A stretch of DNA of 64,000 bases from Aurelia coerulea (lineage: Eukaryota > Cnidaria > Scyphozoa > Semaeostomeae > Ulmaridae). The stretch is taken from the NCBI GenBank assembly GCA_039566865.1, contig CM076949.1, positions 124,001 to 188,000 on the forward strand, read 5' to 3'. Numbering within the stretch: position 1 is the stretch's first letter; every line of letters starts with the position of its first letter. Shown one piece after another: positions 51,041 through 63,857 of the stretch. A program made the translations under genes and the position numbers. A model generated the notes under the pieces. The model was not told the origin of the DNA, ran no database searches, and was given only the letters and a program-made list of their open reading frames with translations.

Positions 51041-54000
51041 CTAGACTTGTTTGTCCATTGCTTTTACGCGATCAATAAGTTCTGCTATTCTATTATTCCT
51101 ACAAGGAAAGATAAAATGTATAATAATCATCATAACAATGGCATCCTTTTTATTGGTTTTGATGGGCCGATTGATATTGACGAAATTAACTGTTTCTGAT
51201 GAGACACAAGAGTGGTTTTGCAAAATGGCAACTCGCTTTTCATTAGAGCGGAAAACAGAGTTACCTTCTATCCAGACTGGGCTTTTTGAACTACTAGAAG
51301 ATCAAGGGCCTCTCTAAAATCGCCATTCCTTTGTTTATGTTGACGAAAATCACCACACAGGTATCAGTGCTTAAGATGTATCATTTTACTTTAAAAGAAT
51401 TCTACTAATAGATATGACGTCATGATTATTTAAGACAAACTGAGAAAATGAGAATACACACAAAAATGTAGCCTGCGTCGCAGACCAAAATAATCATCTT
51501 TTTTAATCTAAATCACTTTCTAAAATTGATTCATGAAACCAAACCATTTCGATCAAAGCATCGTTAGAAGCAACCTCGTCCCCAGGGCCTTTTGTCATAT
51601 TGAGACGGAGACGAAAAGTTGAAAAGGCCCTGGGGACGAGGTTGCGTTAGAAGGTGAAAATCTACTTATGAATTGAAAAATTACATTTTAGTAAATCCTA
51701 GATGGCTGACAGAGAGATTAAAAATCTTGTTTTTCTGAAAATACTAAAGAATTTCTTGGAGTGGAAAGGCCATAATAAAGAATTTCTCTAATGAAAACTA
51801 GTTCACTGGAAACTTCATTTGTCCTTCCGTAAATTTTGTTGTGATTTCTGCACTAAATGCTGACATCATCAATTTTTTCCCAGCAGGAAACAAAGGAATT
51901 GGGGGAAGGAGGTTAGGGGAACCTGTTAGGGGAAAAGGTTGGTTGAGGACAGTAATTTGGTGTCATCTTGAGAATGTCTTGACAAATTAAAAACTTTCAA
52001 GTCACAAAATTGTCACTGTAAAACACGTTCTCGAGATATGCATGAAAAATGATTGTTATTATTACTATGTGAGGATACACCTGATCAATTTTATACCGTT
52101 TGGCACAAAATTCCAACAAAATTAAAAAATTTTCGGCCATTCACAGGCTACAAAATTACACAAATTAGGCGAAAACAACCCTATTGATCAGCTCTTATCT
52201 GTTTATTTCTGCTGAAAAACTTTTGCGGTCGAAATATCCTTGCAGAAAGGCTACTGACTAATTGTTGCCATTTTCTTGAAAATGAGGTCATAGATGAGGT
52301 CACGTGACACATAATTGGTCTATTCGCAGAAAAAATTAAAGAGACCTCACTAACTATAAGCACACAAAGTAACAAGGATACCATACTATCAAAGAATTAT
52401 GAGATGAGCTGGAAAAGAGGATTGCGCTAAAGATGGCGGCGAGGAATTTTTTACCAAGATGCATTGCGTTCTAATTAAGATTCTTTAACGATTCTATATG
52501 AATTCGATTAAAGAACACAGTGCATCTTGGTAAAAATTCCTCGCCGCCATCTTTAGCGCAATCGTCTATTGAATCCATAAGCAGGTTACCTGAAATAACT
52601 ATGCCTAAAAGTTGGCCCCGACCACTGTTAAAAAAACAGCCACCACCCCCCCCCCCCCCCCAATTAAATGTTTTTTTCAATATTTCACAAAAAATCACAT
52701 TTCACATGGATAGAAATTAAAAGTCGAAAAGCTATTTCCCGGTTCAATGCACCAATTTGGAGCAGTGCTCTGTGAAGCATGCGGGTTGGCTGAATGAGCC
52801 CCCTGGTCAGGGTAGGGTCTGGATAGGGCTAAAACAAACTAAAAAGTGAAGATTATAAACAAAGGGTACAGTCAGAAAAGATATAACGACTTACTGATCT
52901 TTCATATTTGTTTTGACTTTTAATAATTGCGTAGAATTCAACTGACTCTCTTCTCCTTTCCATTTCGATCGAACTGCTCCAAGGATGAGATTTTCGTGTT
53001 TTTGTTTCAGCTAGAAATCAGGTTCAAATTAACAAGTCAAAAAGTATGAGAAATCAAATAATACGATTCATTACTTTTTACGAGACTCAATAATGAAAAC
53101 CATCGGTATGACGAACAAAAAATCCTTGTCGTCAGTTATGCCGCAGTTTCAGGTAGCAACTTGAATTTTTCATGTGAATGTAATTTTACAAGTGTCACAA
53201 CTTAACTACAAGGGGCTGGCAAGCTGTAAATGAACTGAAGACACCTATGAAAATACAAAACAAAATATAACAATACGTACCACTTCAATATATCGCCTCA
53301 ATTCTTTAATCTTTGTTTGAATGTGATCAATTTCTTGACTCCACTGACGTTCAGCATCTGACAAAATTGGCGATGAAGCTTGCACGGAATGAACAACATC
53401 ATCTAACCTTAAAGAATAAAATGTGGAAACATACAGGGTGTCCCAAAAATTGTGCCCCGTTTACTTCAAGATTGCGAAAAAAAGGCAAAAGGTTCTCGCG
53501 AAATTTATGCATGATGTTGCCCTTTAGAATTTCAATTAAAGTTTGCTACCATCCCCATAAAAATCCATTAAAAATGAGATGGAGCTATGACCTTCAGGAG
53601 ACCAAATTTGCCCCATGACTGAAACCAGCGGTAGGCCATTTTGTCTTACTATTTTGCAGCGAAAAATGTCTTCAAGGATAGAAAATAAAATGTCAGCCTC
53701 CAATGTGATAACTCTTGTGAAAATTCCAATAATCCTCAGAGAGTTCCACTATTTCTGACCTCACAAAAATTATTTCTTATTCTAAGCTCACGTGAAGCTA
53801 CTTATCACTGCAAACAGTAAGACAAAATGACAGACCGCTGGTTTCAGTCATCAGGCAAATTTGGTCTTCTGAAGGTCCTAGCTCCATCATTTTTCACCAA
53901 AATTTTACGGGAATGGCATCAAACTTTATTTGAACATCTGAAGAGCAACATCATCTAAAAATTTGGCAGGAGTCTTTTGCCCTTTTTTGTAATCTTTAGG

Positions 54001-57000
54001 CAAACGGGGCACAATTTTTTTGGGACACCGTGTACTTTAAGGAAGATAATATCTCCTGGAAATCATTATCAATGGGCCACAAAAATGATTAACATTTACA
54101 ATATTTCAAAGCTAAAAACAGATACAATGCAATTTTAATACAATTTAAGTAAATACCTGTAAAAAACACGCCTAATTGAAGTGGCTGGGATAGCAACGAA
54201 AGGCCAAATTGTCCTTATTTCCATAATGGTCCCCTTAGAAGTACTTGCTTAAGCGGAAAATGCAAGAATGTCAAAAGTATAGACTTTCAAGTGCTTTTGG
54301 ATAAAATATAATTTAGTAAGATCGAGTCATGCGTGTGAGAGAGGATATAAGGTTACACAGAGACGTCATCTTCCTCTCGCTGTACATTTTGGAAAAACAT
54401 TTTCTTGATCTATGTTTAAGCAACAATAAGCTAGTGAGTTAAAGATAATTATTTCAGTTGGTAACTGAACTTGGCTCATTCCATAAAGATGATACTCTTC
54501 ACACATGATTACAATAAAATGATAATTTTGTACTTGCAAACAACTTTAAAAACAATCCACCAACCTACTAGTTAAGATTTGCATATTTTCTGCAACTGTT
54601 GATATTTTGTCAGCCAAATGTTGAGCGATTTGTGATGATTCATGGTCATCGATCATTCGTTCTAATTCATCATTTTGTTGTGCTTTTGTTTTACCCAGGA
54701 TCTCGCATCTGAAAAGTAAATATTCACATGAGAAGAAAACCGATGATGTTGAAGAAAACCGATGATGTTGAAGAAAACCGTGATTACACCTCAAAAGGAT
54801 TGTCGGTTTTAGTTGTACATTTTTCTGCGAACGATATACACAGTGCCTTTGATGGAGACTGGTTTACATATAAACCTAACACTAATGTAATTCATATAAT
54901 CCTTTCATAAACAGGCTAATGGTTCATAAACAGGCCAATGGTTCATAAACAGGCCAATGGTTCATAAACAGGCCAATGGTTCATAAACAGGACAATGGTT
55001 CATAAACAGGCCAATGGTTCATAAACAGGCCAATGGTTCATAAACAGGCCAATGGTTCATAGACAGGCCATAGTTCAATGCAGGGAATACGAATTACTTA
55101 CTTTGATGTCAACCAGAACATTTCATTTCATTCCACATTTAACTTAACACTTTCTTTCATTTTCATTTATGCTTGCCTCAAAAATAATGAAAGGTACTGT
55201 TGTAAATTTGTTCCTGTTAAAACGTTATCTGAAAAATCTTCTCACCTTTTCTTTATTTCATTTTTTGCTTTCATTAATTTCTGAATATTTTCTTTTCGTA
55301 AAAGGGACGTAGCTTGTGATAATAATTGATAAAATTCTTCATGAGACAATTCTTCCCTCCTCACTGCAGATCTGAAATTAGTGGAAAGCAAAATCTGATT
55401 TAACTTTATCGTTCAATCCAATAAATCAATCTAAAATCAAACACCTATTCGAATTTAAAGGCTAATATCCGGTCAGTAATGTCCGAACAGGCGGCACTCC
55501 TATTGTTTACGAGAGAAAAAACGTCACTCTCAAATTGAATAGGAAGTTACTGCTGAGAGACCTTTAATTGTGTAAATTCAACCCGCCTGGAAAATTCCGC
55601 TGACTCTTGACTGGAAATCGTTCTTAAAGATGATACAGAAAAAGCTGGAAATAACGACGAACAACAAATTACATAATACCAAAAGCTTTCTTGACCATGG
55701 AAAATCTCGAGCAAAACATGTTTTCAAAGAAAAATTGCCAACACAAATAGTCGACGTTTTGGAATAAATGTAACTGAAGAAATGTAACTAAATGATTGGA
55801 GCATTACCAGGTAAGTTAAAAGAAGATTTTACAATGCATGACAACAAAATGATACAATATGAATTTTAGAATGACTGCACGTGGGGCTTCAACTTTATTT
55901 GCAATTTATTTTTTATTCTTAGAGTATAATTTTCTGCTTACAAATGAAGAAGTAATCATTTTTACAAGATTCCATGTCCACTTATCATGATACAAAAGCC
56001 TTTGCAAGGCCCGAAATGATGTAGCTTTAGCCTGAGATCATCTCAGGGGACCAAACAGGCTATCCCCAGTTATCTCAATTGAACAAAATTACAAACCATG
56101 TCATTTCTTGGGTAGGTCACTCAAAAAACCTAGCTAATCTAGGGTTAGGGTTATTACAACTCAGTTCCATCTTGTCTTGTATCAATTTCAATCATTTGAA
56201 TCGTTTTCAATTAATATTCGAAAAAGACATTAATCAATGGATGTGAAAATGGAAATAAAGAGGAAAACAAACTTGATAAGTGGTGTATTGTGGTCTTTTC
56301 TCAAAATATTCTTTATTTGTTCATCAAATGACCCAGCAGCTTGGAGCCTCTTGAGGGGAGAGGGAAACCGTCTTCTAAAATTGAAACGAGAAATATAGAA
56401 ATAAAGATCCGACATGGGCAGTAGAATTAGTGGCCTACTCTGCTCTCCACATTCTGCTCTCCACTGCTCCGCACTCCACATTCGCTATAACATCTTTCAG
56501 ATTATACATGTTTAAAATAAAACAAAAACTCCTTTTCGGGGGAATAGGGTAAATTATGGCACAAAAAAAACAGTAATTTGTTCCCAATTTCTCTTCACAA
56601 TAGCAACTATCTCATAATATCTTCCAACATCAAAAGTTTGTCTGGACACTTCAACTTTCCTAAATTTTCCAAAGATTGCTCGGAGAACTTTCCTAAATTT
56701 TCCAAAGATTGCTCGGAGACATACCAAGTATCCAAAGAGTATAAGTGTTTCAAGAGTTTGTGTGGAGGAGCCCGGAGAATACTTCTATTTTTGATGACTA
56801 AAGGAATTCTGCCACTAAAGGATTTTCTCGCCTAATTTTTTATTCAATTAAGATTATTCAGTCATAAAACTGGAAGAATCTGGCTTTAAGATTAATGATA
56901 AAAATACTTCAACAAACTTTCAAACAAAATCATGACTGAGCTACTCCAAAAACTCTTTCAACTTATCAAATTGATAGAATGTCGTACTTCAAACCATCTC

Positions 57001-60000
57001 AGGCAGCCTCGACAATTTTACGTGTTTAAATGAATTACTCGGCTAATGTACAGACGATTTGGACATGCGGGGGACATGCGAGGTCGCAAATCGCAAATGA
57101 ACAAATGGTCTATTTCATAGAATTTAAATGATTTTTTGGAAATGAATCTTCCACAGGAGCCATTCAAAAATACTTATACTTTTTTGGGACACACGGTATA
57201 ACTTTTCCCCAAAAAACTACTGGTAGTTTGGAATAATATTTGTAGCCTGCTAAGAAGGTGGTTTTTGGGATACAAAAAAATTGAATGCAAATCTTTTTCG
57301 ATAACTTGTTGGAAACCTTCAAATGTTCAAATCTGTTTCATTATTCTAGGTGAGTCAACAAAAACAATCCCCCCCCCCCTTTTGAAACAATTCCCATTTG
57401 AAACTACTCCCAGGATATCAAGGTAATTATATTGGCAAATGTACAGGCAAATGTACCATTTAACCATAGTGACTATCACTTAACAATGGACATGTTCAGT
57501 TATTTTTAGAATTTTTCCTGGCTGAAATCGATCACTCCGTTCAGATTTTAAAAGGGATTTTCAAAAGAAAGTCCCTTCAAGAAACCTTAAAAACGCGCTG
57601 AAATCACGAGTAAGTTCCCTAATGTTTTCACCTTACAGCAATGACTTGAACACACCTTTGAAAGTACTATCCTCTTGGGAGGCTGAACAAGTATCCCCCT
57701 GGTATGAATAGCTTATCCTGGGCGATTTCATTCTCCCAAGAGGACAAAAGGTTTTAAAATGAAACTAAACTGACAAAATACATGAATACATGCAAGTGCC
57801 ATTATAGTTAGGAAGGAAAACAAAGGTGAGTTTACACGCCGTCTTCACTCGTTTTAGCAGGTTTTGAAAGGGGCTTTCTGCAGAACATCTCCCATATCAA
57901 CGAGAAGGAGTGACCAACTTAAGCAGTGTAAATTACTGAATCCAATTGAACATAGTTGCTGTGAAACAAGACAGTTTTTGATATTACTGCTTTGACATTT
58001 AGGGAGCAGTATTTTTCACACAGGCAATGGTTTTTTTCATTGATGCACCTGGTAGATAATGACAGTATCTGGAAAAACTTTTCAACTCACAAATCTTTGT
58101 CTTGAGCATTTTCGTCAACCTTGTTCGAATCCATGATATCTCCTTCGCAACTAGGATGAAAATTATATGAAAAACGTTAAACAGGGTAGCCCTATACACC
58201 GAAAGTATTAAACTGCTGTATGACTAAAGCCTATAATTTTGGAAATGGTCTTTGCTTTATCCAATGAAAAATATGGATGATCTACAAGATTTTAGGTCTA
58301 GGATTATCAAGAAAGCATATCGACTCTTTAAATAAAGTTGAAAATTATTTCATATCATTTTAAAATGGATAAGGACTCGAGTTGGGGACATCATAAAATT
58401 CAGCTTAATGTCGATAACAAGAACACCAATGGGAGGAATACGTGAGGAATCAATAGAAAAACTATTCAGAAGAATAATTTTTTATAAAGAATACGCATAA
58501 ATACATGCTGAGAGTATTATGATATTTTATCGCTGTAGCCACGAATGTAGAAATTCGAATTTATCACTTTCGATTAAATGATATGATGAAAACATGAAGA
58601 AAATATTGCGCATGAAAAAAATTTCAAATTGGCATAAATTTACCTGATTGGCCTCTTGATAAGTTCTCCATTTTCTAATAAACAAAATAGTTGAGAAGTA
58701 CTCCTTGTTTCTGCAACGTTTGAAATCCCAAGAACACGAACCGCTGAGCTGTAAAAACATGCAAATTTAATCTCTGTACCTTATTTCAGGCGTTTAAAAA
58801 TCGTAGTACCCTACAATAATGAACCTAAAATAATGAATTGATTTGAATGACTATAGTTTCGATTGATGGCAGGCAGAAATATCAAGTATTTGTGAAATAT
58901 TTCTTGTGTTTTCATGTGAAATCCTACATGTGAAATATAGGTAAATTCGACTTCATGAAAATCCGTTGTTTGTAAAATGCTTGAAAAGGTTTCCATTTAC
59001 TTGACCAAATACTTGATCAAATCGTAGAGAAACTTCCCACACAATAGTATGGTTTCCATGTTTATCGAATGTCGCCTTCACATTTATTGCCATGGGATCC
59101 ACAATGTTTAGTATTTGTTTCAAAATTCATTTCCAATAGCTCTTACGAGAGATTAAATGCCCTTGCGTCTTGTTCTGTTTGAGAGGTTCCATACGATTGC
59201 TTACGATTTGATCTAGTGTTTTAGGCCCTTTTTCAGCCATTTCACAACAAATGAATGTTCGTTAAGTTGAATTTACCTGTGCTTTCTTCGCCAAAAAATG
59301 CAAGGATAATCACAAAAATACTTCAGTCCTTCTGCTATCAAGCAAAGGTCAATTCATTCAAATATCCATCCAATTCATTCAGATCCATCCAATTCATTGA
59401 AATACATCCAGTACTCTTGGTACCACGATTTTTCACACGTCTGAACTTATTTTTGGCACACCCAAAATGAAACATTCGATAACAAAGGTGAGACAAGATT
59501 TTTCAACCAAGCTATGGTTTGAAATAAGTGTTTTGAAATAACAGTAGAAGCGATCTCTACAAACATTAATAATCTCAGATTGAGCTGTAAGTAAGACAAA
59601 TTACCTTACCTTTTTGCTGTTGGTCGTGTGCAAACAAGGTAATGAACTAGTGAAGCGACTGAATTTGGCTCTTCAAGCGGATTCCCTATATTTAGTAAAG
59701 AAATGAAAATTGATCATTCAAAACAAGAATATAATCAAATCTTCTGAAACAAATATTAGAATCCAATCATTGGCATAGAACAAATGACCGGAGACAAATG
59801 TTCAAAGATATTCATTCAAACATAAGATAACGAAGAGAAGAAGACTTTTTTCATTTAGAAAACCAGCAGCTTTAAAGGACATTTGGCATTCACAGAAATG
59901 TTACAAATTAGGTCTAATCTTATTTACAAGAGAACAATGTAGAAATGTTTCCATGCAATCAATAAAAGATTCATGAGTTAAGAATCGTTCCAACTGAATG

Positions 60001-62560
60001 CTCTCTGTTCATAAGCATATACGATCTTTCAATTTTAGTCAGAACAGAAAGTTTCAAAAAGATGACTCGTTTACAACTCACCTTGAAATGAGAAGTTTTT
60101 TAAATCAATAAACCATGACAAATTAATCAAGTGAACACCAGCAGTACTCGTGCAGAAGTAGCAATCAGACTTCGCTGTGTCTACAAAGATGATTTAAATA
60201 TCACTTAGAAATAGACAAGTTTTAAATATCATGGAAATATTGTGATAACTTAATGAAATAATCTAAATGTTTCATTGGTTATACAGAATGGGCCTCAACG
60301 TCCAGATGTCATTGAAGATTTAACTTTCTACCACAAGGAAAGGATTAATATTTGAATTCCAATGATATTCTTCATTTGAAGGAAACACAAATAAAACGCT
60401 ATTTACTTTGATGTAGCTGAATGTATTCTTGAGCTGTTGAATTTTCTTCTTCATTTGATCTCAGTAATGTTTTATCCAATTCAATTGTCTCATAAACATA
60501 CAATGTCAAATTCATCCAATGAATTTTTGAGCTTTTTAATGGAGTCTTCTCAGTTTGCTAAAATGATGCATGAATATCAAGATGATTGTATGATTAGAAT
60601 GCAGCAATATATATAAATGAAAAGCACGCATGAAAATATTATTAATAATGCATATGAATACTTTGCTTATAAGCTTTACCTACTTTATCTGATGAAATTT
60701 AATTGAGGCAGCTAAAATATTTTAAACTTATTTTTTATAGTACTTAAAAGAACATTTTCCCATCAAAGTTTTCTTTCAGCAACATAGCTCTGCAGTTTTT
60801 GAATCAAAACATTTTGCAGTTCAAATACTAGCAATAGGAAATTCAAACAAAATGGAAAGAATTTTCAGAAAGATAATAAAGAATCTATCAGGAAAGAAAA
60901 TACCTAAACGAATACCTACTTCTAATTGAGAATCGCGTGATTCAAGTGATTGATCGTGTGAATCAAGAAGAATACAATGATGAATACATCGATTTTTGGT
61001 TGCTAAGACAACTATCGTTGGTGATGTTTTAAGGCATAAAATAGAACAGAATTCTCCTCCATAATTATCATCAGATTCAGGCATCATTGTGATTGGTCCT
61101 TTTTGTATTGCAATAAACCTGAGAAAAAACAGCAAAGTAATTTTATATTTACTCAGTGAAGGAAAACGTTGCACCTTTATCAAATCTTTAAAATTCATGT
61201 AAATAACCAATAATACATATCAACTAAAAGAGAAAGTAATTAGAGATGATTTACCTATTTTGAGAATTGATTCTTGTCCAAACAATCCATACATCTCCAT
61301 TTTCTTGCATAACAAAGATTGGATGAACTGGAATTTTTTCTTCATCAATAATTTCTGGTGCGATACTGAATGACACTGCCATTTCACCCAATGCAGATGC
61401 AAAATTCATTGAAAGATTTTTATTTGCTGTTGAATCAATGTCACTGAATAATCGAATAGCTGTCAATGGTTTGTCTGCCTGAACAACATCATAAAATCTG
61501 CAATAGAAATTTAATATTTTTAACTAAACACTATGACAAAAATTTTAGTGTGCCAGTCCATTTTTGGCAGGAAACAATAAATTGTACATTTGGCTGATTT
61601 GGAGATTAATGGCTAAAACTCTAAATTCCATTTGCACTACAAGCAATACCCTTGAAAATTCTTACTCAGCCTATAATGATCTGGGTATATGGATCAAAAA
61701 GTATCAATGACACCTTGCAAAACTGAAGCAGCCATTAAATGAAAAAAGCTTTTCAAGCAATCTAAAAATTATGAAATGAAGTAGTTATGATCCATTGCAG
61801 TCATTCAAATTTGAAAAATAATTTTAAGAATACAAAAATTATTCCTCTTTATCATTTAAATGAAGATTTTGAATTGATGGAAGAAATATTTTTGCTTTGC
61901 TTCTCAAGTTCAATCCTTTCAAAAATTTGATACAGGGAACCATACGTATGAATACTCATTGGTTGCTGAAAATTTGATTTTAAGCAAAGGACTGAATTGA
62001 AATGATATGTATCAAAACCACAAAATCTCTTTAACAGGGAATCAAGGGCACTTAACACCTTCAACCTTTATTTGGTCATAAAATTTTCCTCCTAATGTAA
62101 ACAGCAGTTTCCTAACTGGGAACACCTTGCCTTAAATTGCAAAGAATTCACTGAAAAGAAAAGGAAAATTCCTTTAAATTATCAGAAATTGAACATAGAG
62201 ATGTGTGTGCTGTCCAAATGTCTAAAAATCCAAAAACTGATTGGATAGAAGATTTTATCATCTGGAAGGGGTACAGTAACCTTAAATCCTCACTGAATAC
62301 ATTTGGTAAATGAAATACCTGTGCACCTATTGATTGATGTGCGATATCTGGTCAAGCAAATTGCATGCAACAAAACAAAACAACTTGACAAACAACAACA
62401 ACAACAACAACAAAATAAAGAAAATGAAAATCACCTCAAAAAATTATCATTTGTTAGTATGATAAGATGTGAATCTGAAGAACTGCCAAGAAACCATTCC
62501 ATTTGTAAGACTTTCACATTCAAATGCTTTCTTAGGATACTTTCACCAATAGGCACAGAC
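51041..62560 (-). CDS. NUP88: Nucleoporin NUP88, 3' part (14 exons)
   Basis: NUP88 sits on the cytoplasmic side of the nuclear pore with NUP214 and influences CRM1-dependent export. Exons in transcript order (minus): 62560-62435, 61497-61255, 61118-60920, 60557-60407, 60180-60082, 59685-59610, 58748-58644, 58150-58091, 56374-56273, 55371-55246, 54708-54565, 53407-53281, 53010-52895, 51098-51041. All junctions are GT..AG and the phases chain without break, giving 576 codons and a TAG stop. Matches to NUP88 in order: a beta-propeller part (PIGESI..LTNDN, ESDDNYGGEFCSILCL, TIVVLATKNRCIHHCILL, STAGVHLINLSW, VHYLVCTRP, RSTSQLFCLLENGELIKRP), then a helical part (AAGSFDEQIKNILRK, LLSQATSLLRKEN), a coiled coil, ILSDAER, and the C-terminal RIAELIDRVKAMDKQV. 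About 165 N-terminal residues are missing relative to human (741 aa); their exons should lie right of the window. The donor at 60920 (GTAGGT) was chosen because it alone keeps phase. Confidence 0.95.
51563..51653. mobile_element. 75-bp foldback element with 8-bp target duplication
   Basis: CAACCTCGTCCCCAGGGCC at the left and its inverted copy at the right (51571-51645) are flanked by GTTAGAAG on both sides (51563-51570, 51646-51653). An 8-bp duplication fits a hAT-type insertion. It lies in the last NUP88 intron. Confidence 0.75.
52420..52563. mobile_element. Palindromic foldback element (144 bp)
   Basis: Arms GATTGCGCTAAAGATGGCGG.. and the complement, nearly perfect for about 48 bp, enclose a short AT-rich centre. 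In the last NUP88 intron. A deleted relative is at 7698-7808. Confidence 0.75.
52645..52661. repeat. Poly-C run
   Basis: About 16 C in a row after CCACCA, in the last NUP88 intron. Length may be uncertain from sequencing. Confidence 0.8.
53432..54034. mobile_element. Mariner-like foldback element (599 bp) beside a NUP88 acceptor
   Basis: Left end CAGGGTGTCCCAAAAATTGT from 53434 and right end (complement of CACGGTGTCCCAAAAAAATT) ending 54032, flanked by TA (53432-53433, 54033-54034). The inverted similarity continues for over 200 bp per arm (GCAAAAGG.., GGAGCTATGACCTTCAG/CTGAAGGTCCTAGCTCC, ACTGAAACCAGCGGT/ACCGCTGGTTTCAGT). Terminal CAGGGTGTCCC and TA targets are typical of Tc1/mariner relatives. 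No transposase frame. Confidence 0.8.
54725..54780. repeat. 19-bp tandem repeat
   Basis: About three copies of GAAGAAAACCGATGATGTT in a NUP88 intron. Confidence 0.85.
54904..55074. repeat. Minisatellite, 19-bp unit, ~9 copies
   Basis: Head-to-tail copies of TTCATAAACAGGCCAATGG with few differences, in the NUP88 intron between exons 55371-55246 and 54708-54565. Confidence 0.95.
55372..56272 (-). other. NUP88 intron, no recognised content
   Basis: Intron between the exon ending at 56273 and the exon starting at 55371. AT-rich; a TTAAAGGCTAATATC phrase near 55457 resembles the end of the TTAA element in RAN but no partner end was found. Confidence 0.45.
56722..57201. mobile_element. Diverged TIR element in a NUP88 intron
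   Basis: The left end (ATACCAAGTATCCAAAGAGT, then ATAAGTGTTTCAAGAG) and the right end (inverse of ATACCGTGTGTCCCAAAAAA, then GTATAAGTATTTTTGAA) match imperfectly as inverted repeats. The pattern resembles the mariner-like elements nearby but is older. The rest of the intron (57202-58090) shows only a C run near 57370. Confidence 0.45.
59350..59412. repeat. Short CCAATTCATT-type repeat
   Basis: Three degenerate copies of ATCCATCCAATTCATT in the NUP88 intron 58749-59609. Nothing else was recognised in that intron. Confidence 0.6.
62390..62413. repeat. (CAA)n microsatellite
   Basis: About eight AAC/CAA triplets directly downstream (minus sense) of the NUP88 exon ending at 62435. Confidence 0.9.
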
Positions 62561-62747
62561 CTGACAAGAGAAAATGACAAAGACTGAGCATAATCCATGG
62601 CTTCAAAAGTCGAAAGAAATTGGACAGTGATAAAATAATTTGTTCTTATTCAAAAACTAAAACAAATCAATAAAAAAACAAACAATAAATCTCAAGTCTA
62701 TTGACGCTATCTCAGATACATAAAAGACCTACTGCACTTGAAGAAAC

Positions 62748-63857
62748 ATCACTTTTTTTGCTTTGATGAGCACTGAAAGCCGCTTTTCAGAAATCCTCCC
62801 CTGCAGAAATTAATCAAACTCTGGAACCAATTGGTCTATTGAAATTCTGTAAAAAGTATGGCACTGCCCATATTCTTGGCAATCGAAAGATATATTAAAC
62901 ATAGCATTTGTTTTCATAGCTTTGGAGAAAGCTCATTTCAAAACATTTTACAAGGTTTCACACACTATATGTTCACGGACACACATGCCAAATGTGAGGT
63001 GAAAAGCTTGGCCAGTCTCTCAGCAATGAAATTCACAATGAAAAGCTTGGAAGCCTACTTGACAACAAAAACAAGAAAAACTGGCCAGTTGATTATCAAT
63101 GGGCTAATGCGAAAGAATCAGTAGTGAGGCTATTGCAAGCATGTCATTCATTCGAGATTGACAATGCCAATCTATCTTTTTTGTTATAAACAACCTGTTT
63201 TGCTTTCATGAACGGGGAGGGGGGCAGGGGTGTTGATTTCAAAGCGGCAATACCTTTACGAAAGTCTGAAATTGTGACTGCCGCTTTGGAATAAACCTCT
63301 CTCCCCTTAAATTTTACTATTGTGATTGCATCATGTTGCATTTGATTACAATGTATGAAACCTTTTTTATCATTTTCAGTATCATTCTTTTGTAAACCTA
63401 AACCTCTTTCTTTTCTTCGCCTCAGGACTCAACAATGGTATTCCATAGCTCATACAAGCGAAACAGATTTGTAAGGAAGAAGATACTGTAGATTTGCACT
63501 GTCAGTCTCAAAAGAATGCTCACTTGCTTTACATAGTTTGCAAGTGCTTCACTGATTCTTTCGCATTTGCCCAGCAATTATCAACTGACTAGCTTTTCTG
63601 ATGTTCGTTGTCCAGCTTCCAAACTTTCATATTTCATGGTGGGCAAACTGGCCAAGCCATTGACTTCAAATTTGGAATGTGTGTCCATCCCTAAGTATAT
63701 AGTGCGAGTGGTAATTGCCAAGAATATGAACACTACCATACCTTTTCCAGATTTTTGATGGACCGATTGGCTCCAGAGTAATTAATTAATTTCTACAGAG
63801 GAGGATTTCTGAAAAGCAGCTTTTCATGCTAATCAGAGCGGAAAACAGAGTTACCTT
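62748..63857. mobile_element. 1.1-kb foldback element upstream of the first NUP88 exon seen
   Basis: Nearly the whole stretch is one imperfect palindrome with arms of about 480-530 bp. Matching inverse pairs include CAGAAATCCTCC/GGAGGATTTCTG, CATATTCTTGGCAAT/ATTGCCAAGAATATG, GACACACATGCCAAAT/AATTTGGAATGTGTGTC-like, and GCGAAAGAATCAGT/ACTGATTCTTTCGC. A central small hairpin, AAAGCGGCA...TGCCGCTTT, lies at 63241-63287. Arms differ by roughly a fifth, so it is old. A 23-bp piece of its right end recurs exactly at 51245-51267. No NUP88 exon was recognised from 62561 to the window end. Confidence 0.75.

Noticed and set aside
51266..51316. A further NUP88 exon (minus) before a GTAACT donor
   Set aside because: All three frames contain stops, and the phase chain from 52895 to 51098 is already complete without it. 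The donor-like bases belong to a relic of the 62.7-63.9 kb foldback.
62858..63124. 88-codon frame on the plus strand near the right edge
   Set aside because: It lies within one arm of the foldback element, and no known domain was recognised. The other arm encodes no matching intact frame.
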